Part shown: positions 18,673-26,738 of the stretch, piece by piece
Layout: each line of letters starts with the position of its first letter
Position numbering within the stretch: position 1 is the first letter of the stretch
Assembly: GCF_025685655.1 (NCBI RefSeq)
Contig: NZ_JAGSYG010000005.1
Coordinates: 186,001-250,000 of the forward strand
Reading direction: 5' to 3'
DNA: 64,000 nt
From: Acidicapsa ligni
Lineage (GTDB): Bacteria > Acidobacteriota > Terriglobia > Terriglobales > Acidobacteriaceae
The notes under the pieces: generated by a model
What the model saw: the letters and a program-made list of their open reading frames with translations, nothing else
The model's database searches: none
What the model was told of the DNA's origin: nothing
Made by a program: the position numbers and the translations under genes

Positions 18673-19030
18673 AGACCCTCAATACGTCCTATTACCCCTC
18701 GATTAATTGGTATCCTGCTGATTCTAAAGAGAATCAAATTGTGAAATACGCGTTACGAATTACCAAACGTTGGAACGACGGATTAGGAAACCGTAGGTCT
18801 ATAATTCGAAAGTTAGCTCCTTTCCTTCACCATCAGACCCTCAAAACGCCTGATTGCCTGCATGAGTTCATTGGCAACTATCTGACTCTAAAGGGAATCC
18901 ATTTTGAAAACACGCGTTACTGGTGAACCAGGTGATTGACCTATGGGTTATGAATCCATAGGTCGGCAGTTCGATCGGCCAAAACCCAACACAAAAACAA
19001 GAATTCCCCCGCATAGAGCCTCACTCACAC
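18673..19030 (+). repeat. Decayed tandem array of tRNA-Met-derived units
   Basis: The spacer after the tRNA (from 18669) recurs from 18829 with a period of about 160-164 bp: GACCCTCAA, then TCTAAAG-GAATC and TGAAA-ACGCGTTAC blocks are shared in order. Each spacer is followed by a tRNA-like remnant. The first (about 18757-18832) keeps ACGGATT, TAGGTC, TTCGA and ACCA in the same order as the tRNA but has no pairing acceptor arm. The second (18940-18978) keeps the T arm exactly and an inverted anticodon arm. Apart from these relics the 452 bp between the tRNA and the S41 gene show no coding sequence I can support. Confidence 0.75.
18940..18978 (+). pseudogene. tRNA-Met relic with inverted anticodon arm
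   Basis: Bases 18940-18959 are the exact reverse complement of tRNA-Met bases 18623-18642, the anticodon arm. Bases 18960-18976 are an exact direct copy of tRNA bases 18640-18656 (variable region and T loop). No acceptor arm can be formed, so it is not a working tRNA. Confidence 0.8.
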
Positions 19031-19124
19031 GCTTTGCGGTATCATTCGTCTATTAGAGAAGTGAATTTTCGCGCCTGGAATCCAGGTCAAAGGATCAGGC
19101 CCGGAATTCTAGTTCGGGGTGGTA

Positions 19125-20324
19125 ATGAATCGTTTCTTCCAGCGTTCTGTTTTCGTGCTTTCACTGGGCATACTTGTGGCCCTCATCGCAGGCGAGTTTG
19201 GACTGCGTGCCGTACGTGCCGGCTCCTATGAGGACGGCGCCTACAAGCAGATGAACGTCTACTCCGAAGTTCTAAAAAAGATTCAGACCGACTATGTCAC
19301 CGATCCCAATGTAGGCGACGTAACCACCGGCGCCCTGCATGGACTGCTTGAGACCCTGGACGCGGATTCCAGCTATCTCACTCCAGCCGAGTACAAAATC
19401 TACAAAGACCGTCCTTCAGGCGGCGATGCCCAGGTCGGCCTCGAAGTCTCCAAGCGCTACGGCTATGCCGTCGTTGTCAGCGTACTGCCCGGTTCCTCCG
19501 CAGATAAGGAACACTTCACCGATGGCGACGTGATCGAATCCATCGGCGACCAGTCCACCCGCGAAATCTCCCTGGCTATGATCCGCCTCATGCTTGAGGG
19601 CAAGCCCGGCAGCGAGATCACCGTATCCGTGATTCGCCCCCGCAAATCGGATCCGGACAAGGTCACACTGACGCGTGGACCCGAGTCGGTTCCCGCCCTG
19701 GCAGAGCAGCAGTATGACAACTCCACAATCCTGTATCTGAAGCCAATCGTGCTCACTGCCAGCCGCGTAGACGCAATCGCCGCCGCTCTGAAGACGATGT
19801 CCAAGAACGGCAATAAGAAAGTGCTGCTGGATCTGCGCGACGTGAGCGAAGGCAGCGAAGACCAGGGACTCCGCCTGGCCAACCTCTTCCTCAAGCAGGG
19901 AACACTCGCCAGCCTCGGCGGCCAGAAATATCCCACCCAGACCTTCACCGCAGACGCTTCGCACTTCGTCACCGATGCCCCGCTCGCCGTACTTATCAAT
20001 CGTGGAACAGCCGGCGCTGCCGAACTGGCCGCCGCCGCCCTGGCCGACAACAAGCGCGCTGATACGGTCGGCGAACGCACCTTCGGCGAAGGCTCTGTTC
20101 AGAAAACGATTGAGCTTCCCGATGGCGCCGCCCTGCTGCTGACAGTCGCCACCTACTCCACCCCCGGCGGGAAAAAAATCATGGAAGAAGCCGTGACCCC
20201 CGGTACGCTCGTAGGCCCCACTCCCGAACAGGAAGCCGAAGCGGACGAAGACGATACAGCTCCATCCAAAACCGATGCTCCTCTGAACAAAGCTCTGGAC
20301 ATGCTCAAGGCCAAAGCCTCCTGA
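19125..20324 (+). CDS. S41 (carboxyl-terminal processing) protease family protein, catalytic Ser and Lys replaced
   Basis: A 399-residue exported or membrane-anchored protein with an N-terminal hydrophobic segment (7-25), a PDZ domain at about 100-182 (QVGLEVSKRYGYAVVVSVLP) and a tail-specific protease domain at about 195-350. In active family members the nucleophile motif reads G[ST]AS and the base lies in FGKGSVQ. Here the motifs read INRGTAGAAELAAAAL and ERTFGEGSVQ: Gly297 replaces the Ser and Glu322 replaces the Lys. The fold is otherwise well kept, so it is probably a non-catalytic regulator or scaffold. ATG 19125 is preferred over the GTG two codons upstream. A class A PBP follows 141 bp later on the same strand. 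Confidence 0.88.
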   Translation: MNRFFQRSVFVLSLGILVALIAGEFGLRAVRAGSYEDGAYKQMNVYSEVLKKIQTDYVTDPNVGDVTTGALHGLLETLDADSSYLTPAEYKIYKDRPSGGDAQVGLEVSKRYGYAVVVSVLPGSSADKEHFTDGDVIESIGDQSTREISLAMIRLMLEGKPGSEITVSVIRPRKSDPDKVTLTRGPESVPALAEQQYDNSTILYLKPIVLTASRVDAIAAALKTMSKNGNKKVLLDLRDVSEGSEDQGLRLANLFLKQGTLASLGGQKYPTQTFTADASHFVTDAPLAVLINRGTAGAAELAAAALADNKRADTVGERTFGEGSVQKTIELPDGAALLLTVATYSTPGGKKIMEEAVTPGTLVGPTPEQEAEADEDDTAPSKTDAPLNKALDMLKAKAS

Positions 20325-20465
20325 GCTAAAGCTTTCTGATCAAAGTCTCCCGATAGGTGGCGTGTTTTCGGCAACGAAATCGCTCTTGCCAGCATAGATA
20401 CGCCACCCAAAAGCCAAACCAAAAGCTGCCCGGCCCATGTTACGCTCGGGCTGAGGCATTAGAAT

Positions 20466-22970
20466 TTGGCTTTCACACCTCCCCAGCCTCCGGTGCGACG
20501 CGGATTCCGTCCTCCACGGTTGTCCTCCGACAAATCGCCATCGGAAAAGTATTTATCGAACGCCCCCCTGCGGCACACGCGTAAGCTGGTCGGGCGATAT
20601 ACCCTTGCCATCCTTTTTTCCCTGGCTGCAATCACCGGCTCCCTCGCTGGACTCATGCTGGTCTACTCCGTCGATCTACCCCAGATTCATGATCTGGAGC
20701 GCTACCGGCCCTCGACCACCACGGAGCTCCTCGATCAAAAAGGCCGTCCATTCGGCTCCTTCGCGCTCGAACAGAGAGTCATCGTCAACTACGACGACTT
20801 CTCTCCCGTCCTTCGCCAGGCCGTTATCTCTATTGAAGACAAGAACTTCGAGTCGCACTGGGGCATCAATGTCTTTCGCGTGGCCGGAGCTCTCTGGCAC
20901 GATATCACCAGTCACGGCCGTGCCCAGGGAGCATCGACCCTGACCATGCAGCTTGCCCGCAATCTCTTCCTTTCCTCCGAGCGCACCACCGCCCGTAAGG
21001 TTCAGGAAGCCTATCTTTCCATCCAGATTGAGCGCTCCTTCACCAAGGAGCAGATCTTTACTCTCTACGGCAACCAGATCTACCTCGGCCACGGCATGTA
21101 CGGCTTCGAGGCTGCTTCCGAGTTCTACTTCTCCAAACACGCCAGCCAGTTGAACTTGCCCGAAGCGGCCCTCCTTGCTGGATTGCCCAAAGGTCCCGTC
21201 GCCTATTCGCCTCTGTTTAATCCAGAGAAGGCCCTGCGCCGCAGAAACCTCGTCCTCACTGAAATGGAGAACGACAAAGCCATCACCAAACAGCAGGCCG
21301 AGGCCGCTCGTGAACTTCCGCTGGGTCTGCACGTCCAGCAGCCGGAGATGTCCGTCGCTCCCTGGTTCGTCGAAGAAGTCCGCCGCGAACTCGAAAAGCA
21401 GTTCGGCACCGACGAAGTCCACGAAGCAGGACTGCGCGTCCAGACCACCCTCGATCTCGATCTGCAAACCGTTGCGAACCACGCTGTCGCCGACGGTGTG
21501 GCCACCTACGAACATCGCCGCGGCTGGAAGGGCGCATCGCAGAATGTCCTCGCCCAGGGCACCGCGCTTGAAGATTACAAGCATCCCGATTGGGCCATGC
21601 GTATCCAGGCGGGCGATTACACCCATGCTCTCGTGACCTCTGCTCTGCCGCTCGAAATTCGCGCCCGGATCGGAAATCTTCCGATCGTCATGACTCCGGA
21701 AGATTGGAAGTGGACCGGCCAGGCTCACGGCGACGATCTGGTCAAACCTGGGGACGTCATCTACGTGCAACTCGGCTCAGGAATGGAAGGCACGGCGCAC
21801 AAAGCCGTCCTTGAGCAGGATTCAGGCGCGCAGGGCTCTCTCATGGCCATCGACAATACCTCCGGCGATGTCCTGGCCATGGTTGGTGGGCGCGACTACG
21901 CTCTCTCCCAGTTCAATCGAGCCACTCAGTCCGAACGTCAGACCGGCTCCAGTTTCAAGCCCTACGTCTATACCACCGCTGTCGAGGCCGGAGTCAAACC
22001 TGAGGACATCGTCGTCGATGGCCCGGTCAGTTTTGGCAGCTACACTCCGCACAATTACGAGAACGACTACAAAGGCGCCATGACCGTTCTGAATGCCTTT
22101 GCGGAGTCGCGCAACATCCCCGCTCTCAAACTCGCCGCTCGCGTTGGCATTCGCAAAGTTATCGAAACCGCCCACCGCTTCGGCGTCACCAGCAATATCC
22201 CCGCTTACCTGCCCGTCGCTCTCGGCGCAGTTGAAATCACGCTGCAGGAGCAGGTCGCGGCGTACGCGGTCTTCCCCAACGACGGTATCCGCGTCACTCC
22301 GCGCCTGCTGCGCAAAGTCTCCAATGCCGACGGCATCACCCTGTGGGAGCAGCCGCCTGCCGTAAGCGAAGTCACCAGCCAGCAGACCGCACGAACCATG
22401 ATGCAGTTGCTACAGGCAGTCACACGCATGGGAACCGGCGCAGCCGCATCCAAACTCAACCATCCGTTAGGCGGCAAAACCGGCACCACCAGCGACTACA
22501 CCGACGCATGGTTTATGGGATTTTCGCCGTCGGTTACCTGCGGAGTATGGGTAGGCTTTGACAGTCGCCAGTCACTTGGAGAGAAAGAAACGGGCGCCAA
22601 GGCCGCGCTGCCTATCTGGATGACCTTCATGCAAGCCGCGATCAAAGGCAAGGACGACGAACATTTCCCCGGCTACGTGGCTGCAGCAGCCAGGCCTGCT
22701 GCCGTGCCCGAATCCGTCAAACCGGCTGCAAAACCATTGCTGAATCCATCCGTGAAGACATTGCCGGGCACAGCCGCCAAGCCGCAAACACTTCATCCAA
22801 CCGCGGTAACTGCGCCGTTAGCGGGTCAGAAGCCACTGCATCCTCTCGTTCCTGGCACCATTTCGTCGCAGCCTGCCAGACCGCTGGCAAAACCACCGGT
22901 TTCAGTCCCGCAACCGGCTACGGCAAACCCTGCGAAGCCACAGCCTAAGCCAGCTCTGCCGCAATACTAA
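20466..22970 (+). CDS. Penicillin-binding protein 1A (class A, bifunctional transglycosylase/transpeptidase)
   Basis: An 834-residue peptidoglycan synthase. One transmembrane helix lies at about 45-67. The GT51 transglycosylase domain (about 85-265) has catalytic Glu124 in ISIEDKNFESHWGI and the ASTLTMQLARNLFLS block. The transpeptidase domain (about 400-735) has the nucleophile in the SxxK box Ser495-Ser-Phe-Lys498 and the third motif Lys671-Thr-Gly (GGKTGTTSDYTDAWF). The last 110 residues are a Pro/Lys/Ala-rich tail (KPAAKPLLNPSVK and similar) with no fold. The start is a TTG with GAGG 9 nt upstream; no in-frame ATG comes before the helix. The stop codon lies inside a 15-bp tandem repeat. 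Confidence 0.94.
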   Translation: MAFTPPQPPVRRGFRPPRLSSDKSPSEKYLSNAPLRHTRKLVGRYTLAILFSLAAITGSLAGLMLVYSVDLPQIHDLERYRPSTTTELLDQKGRPFGSFALEQRVIVNYDDFSPVLRQAVISIEDKNFESHWGINVFRVAGALWHDITSHGRAQGASTLTMQLARNLFLSSERTTARKVQEAYLSIQIERSFTKEQIFTLYGNQIYLGHGMYGFEAASEFYFSKHASQLNLPEAALLAGLPKGPVAYSPLFNPEKALRRRNLVLTEMENDKAITKQQAEAARELPLGLHVQQPEMSVAPWFVEEVRRELEKQFGTDEVHEAGLRVQTTLDLDLQTVANHAVADGVATYEHRRGWKGASQNVLAQGTALEDYKHPDWAMRIQAGDYTHALVTSALPLEIRARIGNLPIVMTPEDWKWTGQAHGDDLVKPGDVIYVQLGSGMEGTAHKAVLEQDSGAQGSLMAIDNTSGDVLAMVGGRDYALSQFNRATQSERQTGSSFKPYVYTTAVEAGVKPEDIVVDGPVSFGSYTPHNYENDYKGAMTVLNAFAESRNIPALKLAARVGIRKVIETAHRFGVTSNIPAYLPVALGAVEITLQEQVAAYAVFPNDGIRVTPRLLRKVSNADGITLWEQPPAVSEVTSQQTARTMMQLLQAVTRMGTGAAASKLNHPLGGKTGTTSDYTDAWFMGFSPSVTCGVWVGFDSRQSLGEKETGAKAALPIWMTFMQAAIKGKDDEHFPGYVAAAARPAAVPESVKPAAKPLLNPSVKTLPGTAAKPQTLHPTAVTAPLAGQKPLHPLVPGTISSQPARPLAKPPVSVPQPATANPAKPQPKPALPQY

Positions 22971-23019
22971 CTTTCGCAATACTAACTTTCGTAGTACTAG
23001 ACTTCGCAATACTGGCCTT
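22960..23019 (+). repeat. Four 15-bp tandem repeats across the PBP1A stop codon
   Basis: Units CGCAATACTAACTTT (twice, identical), CGTAGTACTAGACTT and CGCAATACTGGCCTT follow head to tail. The first unit contains the last codons and stop of the PBP gene. A further degenerate stretch (CCGTAGTGCTAAGA) follows. Confidence 0.85.
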
Positions 23020-23067
23020 GCCGTAGTGCTAAGAACACTCCCCTCACTCAACAGGAGAAAGCCACTC

Positions 23068-24483
23068 ATGAATCGACGAACACTCCTTGCCGCGTCTGCG
23101 TTTACCGGAGCGCGCCTGGCTGCCGGCTCGCCGCACCTGAATATGCTGGGCCGATTTCTTGCGCCGGCACCGCAGCCAGTGTCTCTTTTCGGCAATCGAT
23201 TTGTGACTCTTTGCATCATGATTCGCACTACTCCGTGGGAGGTCTCACGGGATGTAAAGCTGCATCCGCGGGATGAATCGACCTGGCACACGCTTGACGG
23301 CGTGCGGTCTATGCGCGAGGCATTTTCCCGCTCCAATCCGGATGGCCGCCTGACCTGGGGATTTACTCTCAATGCGCTCGAAGACAAGCGCGACAACTAT
23401 CGCCAGATTCGCGATTATGTCGTCGAGTGCCAGAAGAAATACGGGGACGAAGTGTCCTACTTCCCGGGGTATTTCCCGGCCATGTATTTGCCTCGCGCAC
23501 GCGTGAACCGCGAGATGTCCGAGGCCATCCAGATCATTACCGACTTTGTCGGAGATGGATATCGTCCCCAGGCAATCATGGGCGGTTTTCTCTCGGCAGA
23601 CAGCCTGCAATATCTGGCTGAAAAAGAGCATATCCACGCGGCTCATGCGGTGATCTGGAGTCAGCAGGCTATCGACGGAGGCGGTGCGGATGGATCGCCT
23701 TCGTATCCGTTCTATCCCTCGACGGAGCACTTCTGCAAGCCCGCGCAAGGGGCAGCGGACTTTATCGACTGCGTCAACCTGGATGGCTGGACCATGGACT
23801 TCATCTGTGCCCGGCGAAGTGGGGCGCTAGGCCACGAGATTACCGGCTACAACAGCCGACGCGGCGTGGGCCCGATCGAAACCTACGTTGGCTGGGGGTT
23901 GGATCTTGGCCATCGAGAGGTCATGCACACCGAGTCGATCCACTTTGACGAGGGCTTCAAGAGAAACAACTTCGGCTGGGTGACGAATATCTGGGAAGCG
24001 CAAATGGTGCATGAGTTCGGCAAGGAGCTGGTGTGTTCGGCCCTGGATATGTGGGTCACGGATACGAAGAAGCGCTGGCCGGACACGCATTTCGTGACCT
24101 TTGGAGAATACGGAGCTATCTGGCGTAACCAGTTCAAAACGAATCAGGACTGGCACTACAGCTTTCTCGAACGCGGGTCGGGACTGGGTGACTCCTACAA
24201 CAATCTTGAGATTGAGTGGTTCATGAATAAGAACTTCCGCCTGGCGCTTCAGCGGGACTGGCAGTTCGATACGCCTCGGCAGGTCATCGACTTTACGCGC
24301 TACGATCTGCCTGCCCACGAACCTGCCGATCCTGATCCGCAGCATCCGGCCAAGGACTGGAGTTTGATGAACCGGATCAATCAGAAAGATCTTCGTCCCC
24401 AGGATCATCCGAGGCCGCTTAGTGAATTGGCGACTGCGGATCGGGAGTTTATTTATGAGTCTTTGCCTGGGTTGAAGGCTTGA
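23068..24483 (+). CDS. Tat-exported DUF3863/DUF3864-type protein, function unknown
   Basis: A 471-residue protein. ATG 23068 has AGGAGA 10 nt upstream and gives MNRRTLLAASAFTGARLAAG, a twin-arginine-like signal peptide; an upstream ATG at 23026 lacks such support. The mature part contains TWGFTLNALEDKRDNYRQIR, SYFPGYFPAMYLPRARVNRE and many Trp, Tyr and His residues, a layout I associate with DUF3863 followed by DUF3864, families seen mainly in Bacteroidetes and other polysaccharide users. The TIM-barrel-like pattern and aromatic content suggest a carbohydrate-active role, but no catalytic residues can be named. Family assignment is from memory of the conserved blocks. Confidence 0.65.
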   Translation: MNRRTLLAASAFTGARLAAGSPHLNMLGRFLAPAPQPVSLFGNRFVTLCIMIRTTPWEVSRDVKLHPRDESTWHTLDGVRSMREAFSRSNPDGRLTWGFTLNALEDKRDNYRQIRDYVVECQKKYGDEVSYFPGYFPAMYLPRARVNREMSEAIQIITDFVGDGYRPQAIMGGFLSADSLQYLAEKEHIHAAHAVIWSQQAIDGGGADGSPSYPFYPSTEHFCKPAQGAADFIDCVNLDGWTMDFICARRSGALGHEITGYNSRRGVGPIETYVGWGLDLGHREVMHTESIHFDEGFKRNNFGWVTNIWEAQMVHEFGKELVCSALDMWVTDTKKRWPDTHFVTFGEYGAIWRNQFKTNQDWHYSFLERGSGLGDSYNNLEIEWFMNKNFRLALQRDWQFDTPRQVIDFTRYDLPAHEPADPDPQHPAKDWSLMNRINQKDLRPQDHPRPLSELATADREFIYESLPGLKA

Positions 24484-24879
24484 GGGTGGGGGGGGCTATG
24501 TAGATTTTTGCTGGGGTGGGTTGGGGTCGGAGAGATAGGGGGATTTTTGGGGATGATGGATGGGACGGTAACGGCGGGGGCAAGGGCAGAAGCAGATTCC
24601 CTTCGGGAATGACGGGCAGAACTGCAAGGGCCAAAACGACTGCAAGGGCAACGGCAAAGGCAACTGCAAAGGAAGAAGCAGATTCCCTTCGGGAATGACG
24701 GGCAGAACTGCAAGGGCCAAAACGACTGCAAGGGCAACGGCAAAGGCAACTGCAAAGGAAGAAGCAGATTCCCTTCGGGAATGACAGACAGAACTGCAAC
24801 GGCAACAGCAAGGGTTTAGGGCTTTGTTTTTAGTATGCGGGGGTTGGGGGTATTTTTCTGCAGATTGTTTGGGTGGTTT
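24484..24879. other. Non-coding gap between convergent genes: G-rich flanks around a tandem repeat
   Basis: The stretch after the DUF3863 stop is rich in G runs on the plus strand (24483-24553), then holds an 86-bp tandem repeat, then a second G- and T-rich block (24838-24890) reaching the ribF end. Short open frames on both strands come from the repeat and show no protein-like composition. I see no gene here. Confidence 0.8.
24592..24814 (+). repeat. 86-bp tandem repeat with REP-like hairpin (two identical units plus a partial third)
   Basis: Units 24592-24677 and 24678-24763 are identical; a third begins at 24764 and diverges after about 20 bp. Each unit opens with ATTCCCTTCGGGAAT, a 6-bp stem with a 3-nt loop, followed by a purine-rich C-A-A-G-G-style segment. 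Confidence 0.9.
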
Positions 24880-25872
24880 TTAGTGTTGGGTTTTTGATAG
24901 ATGGAAATATCGTTTGGCTCTGCTGACGTCTTTCATGATTTGCGCTTTCAGGGCTTCGGGGGAGGGCCATGTTATTTCTGGTCGCAGGCGGAGTAAGAAC
25001 TCCAGTTGGAGTGGTGTGTCGTCGCTCAAGTCGATCGGTTCAAAGTCCAGAATGTAGGATTCGACGGCAAATGAGGGCTCTCCAAAGGTAGGTCGATTTC
25101 CGATGTTTGAAACTGCCTGGAAACAGCGTGTCCCGACTGTGAGCTGCGTGATATAGACCCCAAATGCAGGCAGCAGGCCGGAATAGGCGGCCAGGTTCAC
25201 GGTGGGCACGAGTAGTTTTGTACCGATGCCACGTCCTTTTGCTGGAGTGGATCGCACTGCAAATGGCCGGCCCAGCATCCAGCGGGCGCGCTTCATATCT
25301 CCGGCAATCAGAGCCTGCCGAATCGCGGAACTGGAAACCTCCAGCCCGTGAATCTCTACGGCTGCATGAACTGTGACTTTGAATCCAAACTGCCGACCGA
25401 ACTCGGCCAGCTCGGCGACCCCGGCTTCTGCGCGATGTCCAAAGCGAAAATTTGCCCCCTCGTGTATCGAGACGATGCCCAGCTTGTCGACGAGGATCTC
25501 TTTCACGCAGGCTTGCGCGCTGAGGCAGGCCAGCGAATCGTCGAAGGGCAGGACCAATACTGCGTCCACCCCGGTCTGAGCCAGCAGACGCAGGCGCTCA
25601 GGAATCAGGGTGAGCAGGCCGGGAGCCTGCTCGGGCCGCAAGAACTGTTCCGGATGGGGATCAAAGGTGATTGCGATGGCTTTTGCGCCAGTCTGCCGAG
25701 CCTCTGCGGTAATCGCTGCCAGGATCTGCTGATGCCCGAGGTGGACGCCATCGAAGTTGCCGATCACGGCTACGGAGGGTCCAAACCCGGCTGGAATCTC
25801 GGCCACGGAGCGAAAAACTATCAGATTGTTTAAATCTGTCACGCTCAAATCTGTCACTTTGAAATCTGTCAC
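24880..25872 (-). CDS. ribF: Bifunctional riboflavin kinase / FAD synthetase
   Basis: A 330-residue cytoplasmic enzyme converting riboflavin to FMN and then FAD. The N-terminal adenylyltransferase domain has AVIGNFDGVHLGHQQIL (residues 35-51) and the EVSSSAIRQALIAGD block near 200. The C-terminal flavokinase domain begins around 205 with RPFAVRSTPAKGRGIGTKL and has the NIGNRPTFG and LDFEPIDLSDDTPLQLEFL motifs. The N terminus shows a curious TDFKVTDLSVTDLNN repeat, arising from a repeated TCTGTCAC-type DNA motif near 25834-25872. Its ATG overlaps the stop of the upstream hydrolase gene by 4 bp (ATGA). Confidence 0.95.
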   Translation of the reverse strand: MTDFKVTDLSVTDLNNLIVFRSVAEIPAGFGPSVAVIGNFDGVHLGHQQILAAITAEARQTGAKAIAITFDPHPEQFLRPEQAPGLLTLIPERLRLLAQTGVDAVLVLPFDDSLACLSAQACVKEILVDKLGIVSIHEGANFRFGHRAEAGVAELAEFGRQFGFKVTVHAAVEIHGLEVSSSAIRQALIAGDMKRARWMLGRPFAVRSTPAKGRGIGTKLLVPTVNLAAYSGLLPAFGVYITQLTVGTRCFQAVSNIGNRPTFGEPSFAVESYILDFEPIDLSDDTPLQLEFLLRLRPEITWPSPEALKAQIMKDVSRAKRYFHLSKTQH

Positions 25873-26735
25873 GCCAGCACCACCGGTAGAGTCAGCCCGT
25901 CATAAGCCATTGCGATTCCTTTGGGTAGTCGAGCATTGGTCTCTTCATGCCCCAGGTCGTGTGAAATGTGGGTTAACCAGGTCTGCTGCGCGCCGATCCG
26001 CTTTGCCCAGCGTACTGCCTGATCTACGGTGGCGTGGCTGGGGTGGGGTGCGTGTCGGAGCGCGGAGACGACCAGGACATCCAACCCTTGCAGCAGGGCA
26101 AAGCTGGCCTCCGGAATTGTGCTCACGTCGGTCAGGTAGGCAACATTGCCGAAGCGATACCCTGTGATGGGCAGTTCGCCATGCAGGACCGGAACTGGAA
26201 TAAATCGAACCTCATGTACCTGTGCGCCGTCCGATACATTTTTCAACTCCACTCGCGCCTTGTTAGCGTATTTCGAGTCGGGAGAGAAGGTGTAGTCGTA
26301 GATATGTTCCAAAACCCGTTGCGTCTCGGGAGTTACGTAAAGCGGAATCGGCCCCGATTCGCGATAGGTGGCGAAGCTCAGGGGCCGCAGATCGTCCATG
26401 CCGAGAATGTGGTCGGCGTGCGAATGCGTATAGAAAACGGCATCCACGCGCTTGATTCCGGCGTTCAGGGCCTGTGTGCGAAAGTCCGGCCCAGTGTCGA
26501 TGAGCACCACGCGTTCGCAGGGGGATTGGTGGGCGGGCGGGAAGGGAAGCAGACCTTTACCGACGCGCGGCTTCTTTGGCGCACTCGCATTGTCGGCGCA
26601 GGCCCATCGCAACAGGATGGAGGGCCGCAACCGTTTGTCGTGCGGGTCGGTGGAGGTGCAGACGTCGCACCCGCAGCCCAGCGACGGCACTCCCATGGAA
26701 GTGCCGGTACCCAGAAATGTGAGCGTTCCGTGCAT
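25869..26735 (-). CDS. MBL-fold metal-dependent hydrolase, PhnP-like
   Basis: A 288-residue metallo-beta-lactamase-fold phosphodiesterase-type enzyme. The start LTFLGTGTSMGVPSLGCGC is the PhnP/tRNase Z-like entry strand. Cys21, Cys23 and Cys26 (CGCDVC) match the structural zinc site of E. coli PhnP. The catalytic metal motif is THSHADHILGMDDLRPL with His104, His106, Asp108 and His109; later ligands include VLHGELPITGYRFG and LTHISHDLGHEE. No phosphonate genes are nearby, so a cyclic-phosphate housekeeping role is only a guess. It overlaps ribF by 4 bp and sits 3 bp behind the DUF1844 gene. Confidence 0.86.
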   Translation of the reverse strand: MHGTLTFLGTGTSMGVPSLGCGCDVCTSTDPHDKRLRPSILLRWACADNASAPKKPRVGKGLLPFPPAHQSPCERVVLIDTGPDFRTQALNAGIKRVDAVFYTHSHADHILGMDDLRPLSFATYRESGPIPLYVTPETQRVLEHIYDYTFSPDSKYANKARVELKNVSDGAQVHEVRFIPVPVLHGELPITGYRFGNVAYLTDVSTIPEASFALLQGLDVLVVSALRHAPHPSHATVDQAVRWAKRIGAQQTWLTHISHDLGHEETNARLPKGIAMAYDGLTLPVVLA

Positions 26736-26738
26736 TGA

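Noticed and set aside
18757..18832. Second tRNA-like unit as a functional tRNA
   Set aside because: The anticodon-like stem forms, but no 5' acceptor strand pairs with the 3' end.
20676..21770. 364-residue open frame on the minus strand
   Set aside because: Antisense to the PBP1A gene, whose motifs are intact; no domain or ribosome-binding site.
24449..24811. Minus-strand open frame with repeated Pro/Phe/Cys peptide
   Set aside because: It is only the translation of the 86-bp DNA repeat; no start signal or protein-like variation.
24592..24814. CRISPR array
   Set aside because: Units are contiguous with no unique spacers, and no cas genes are present.
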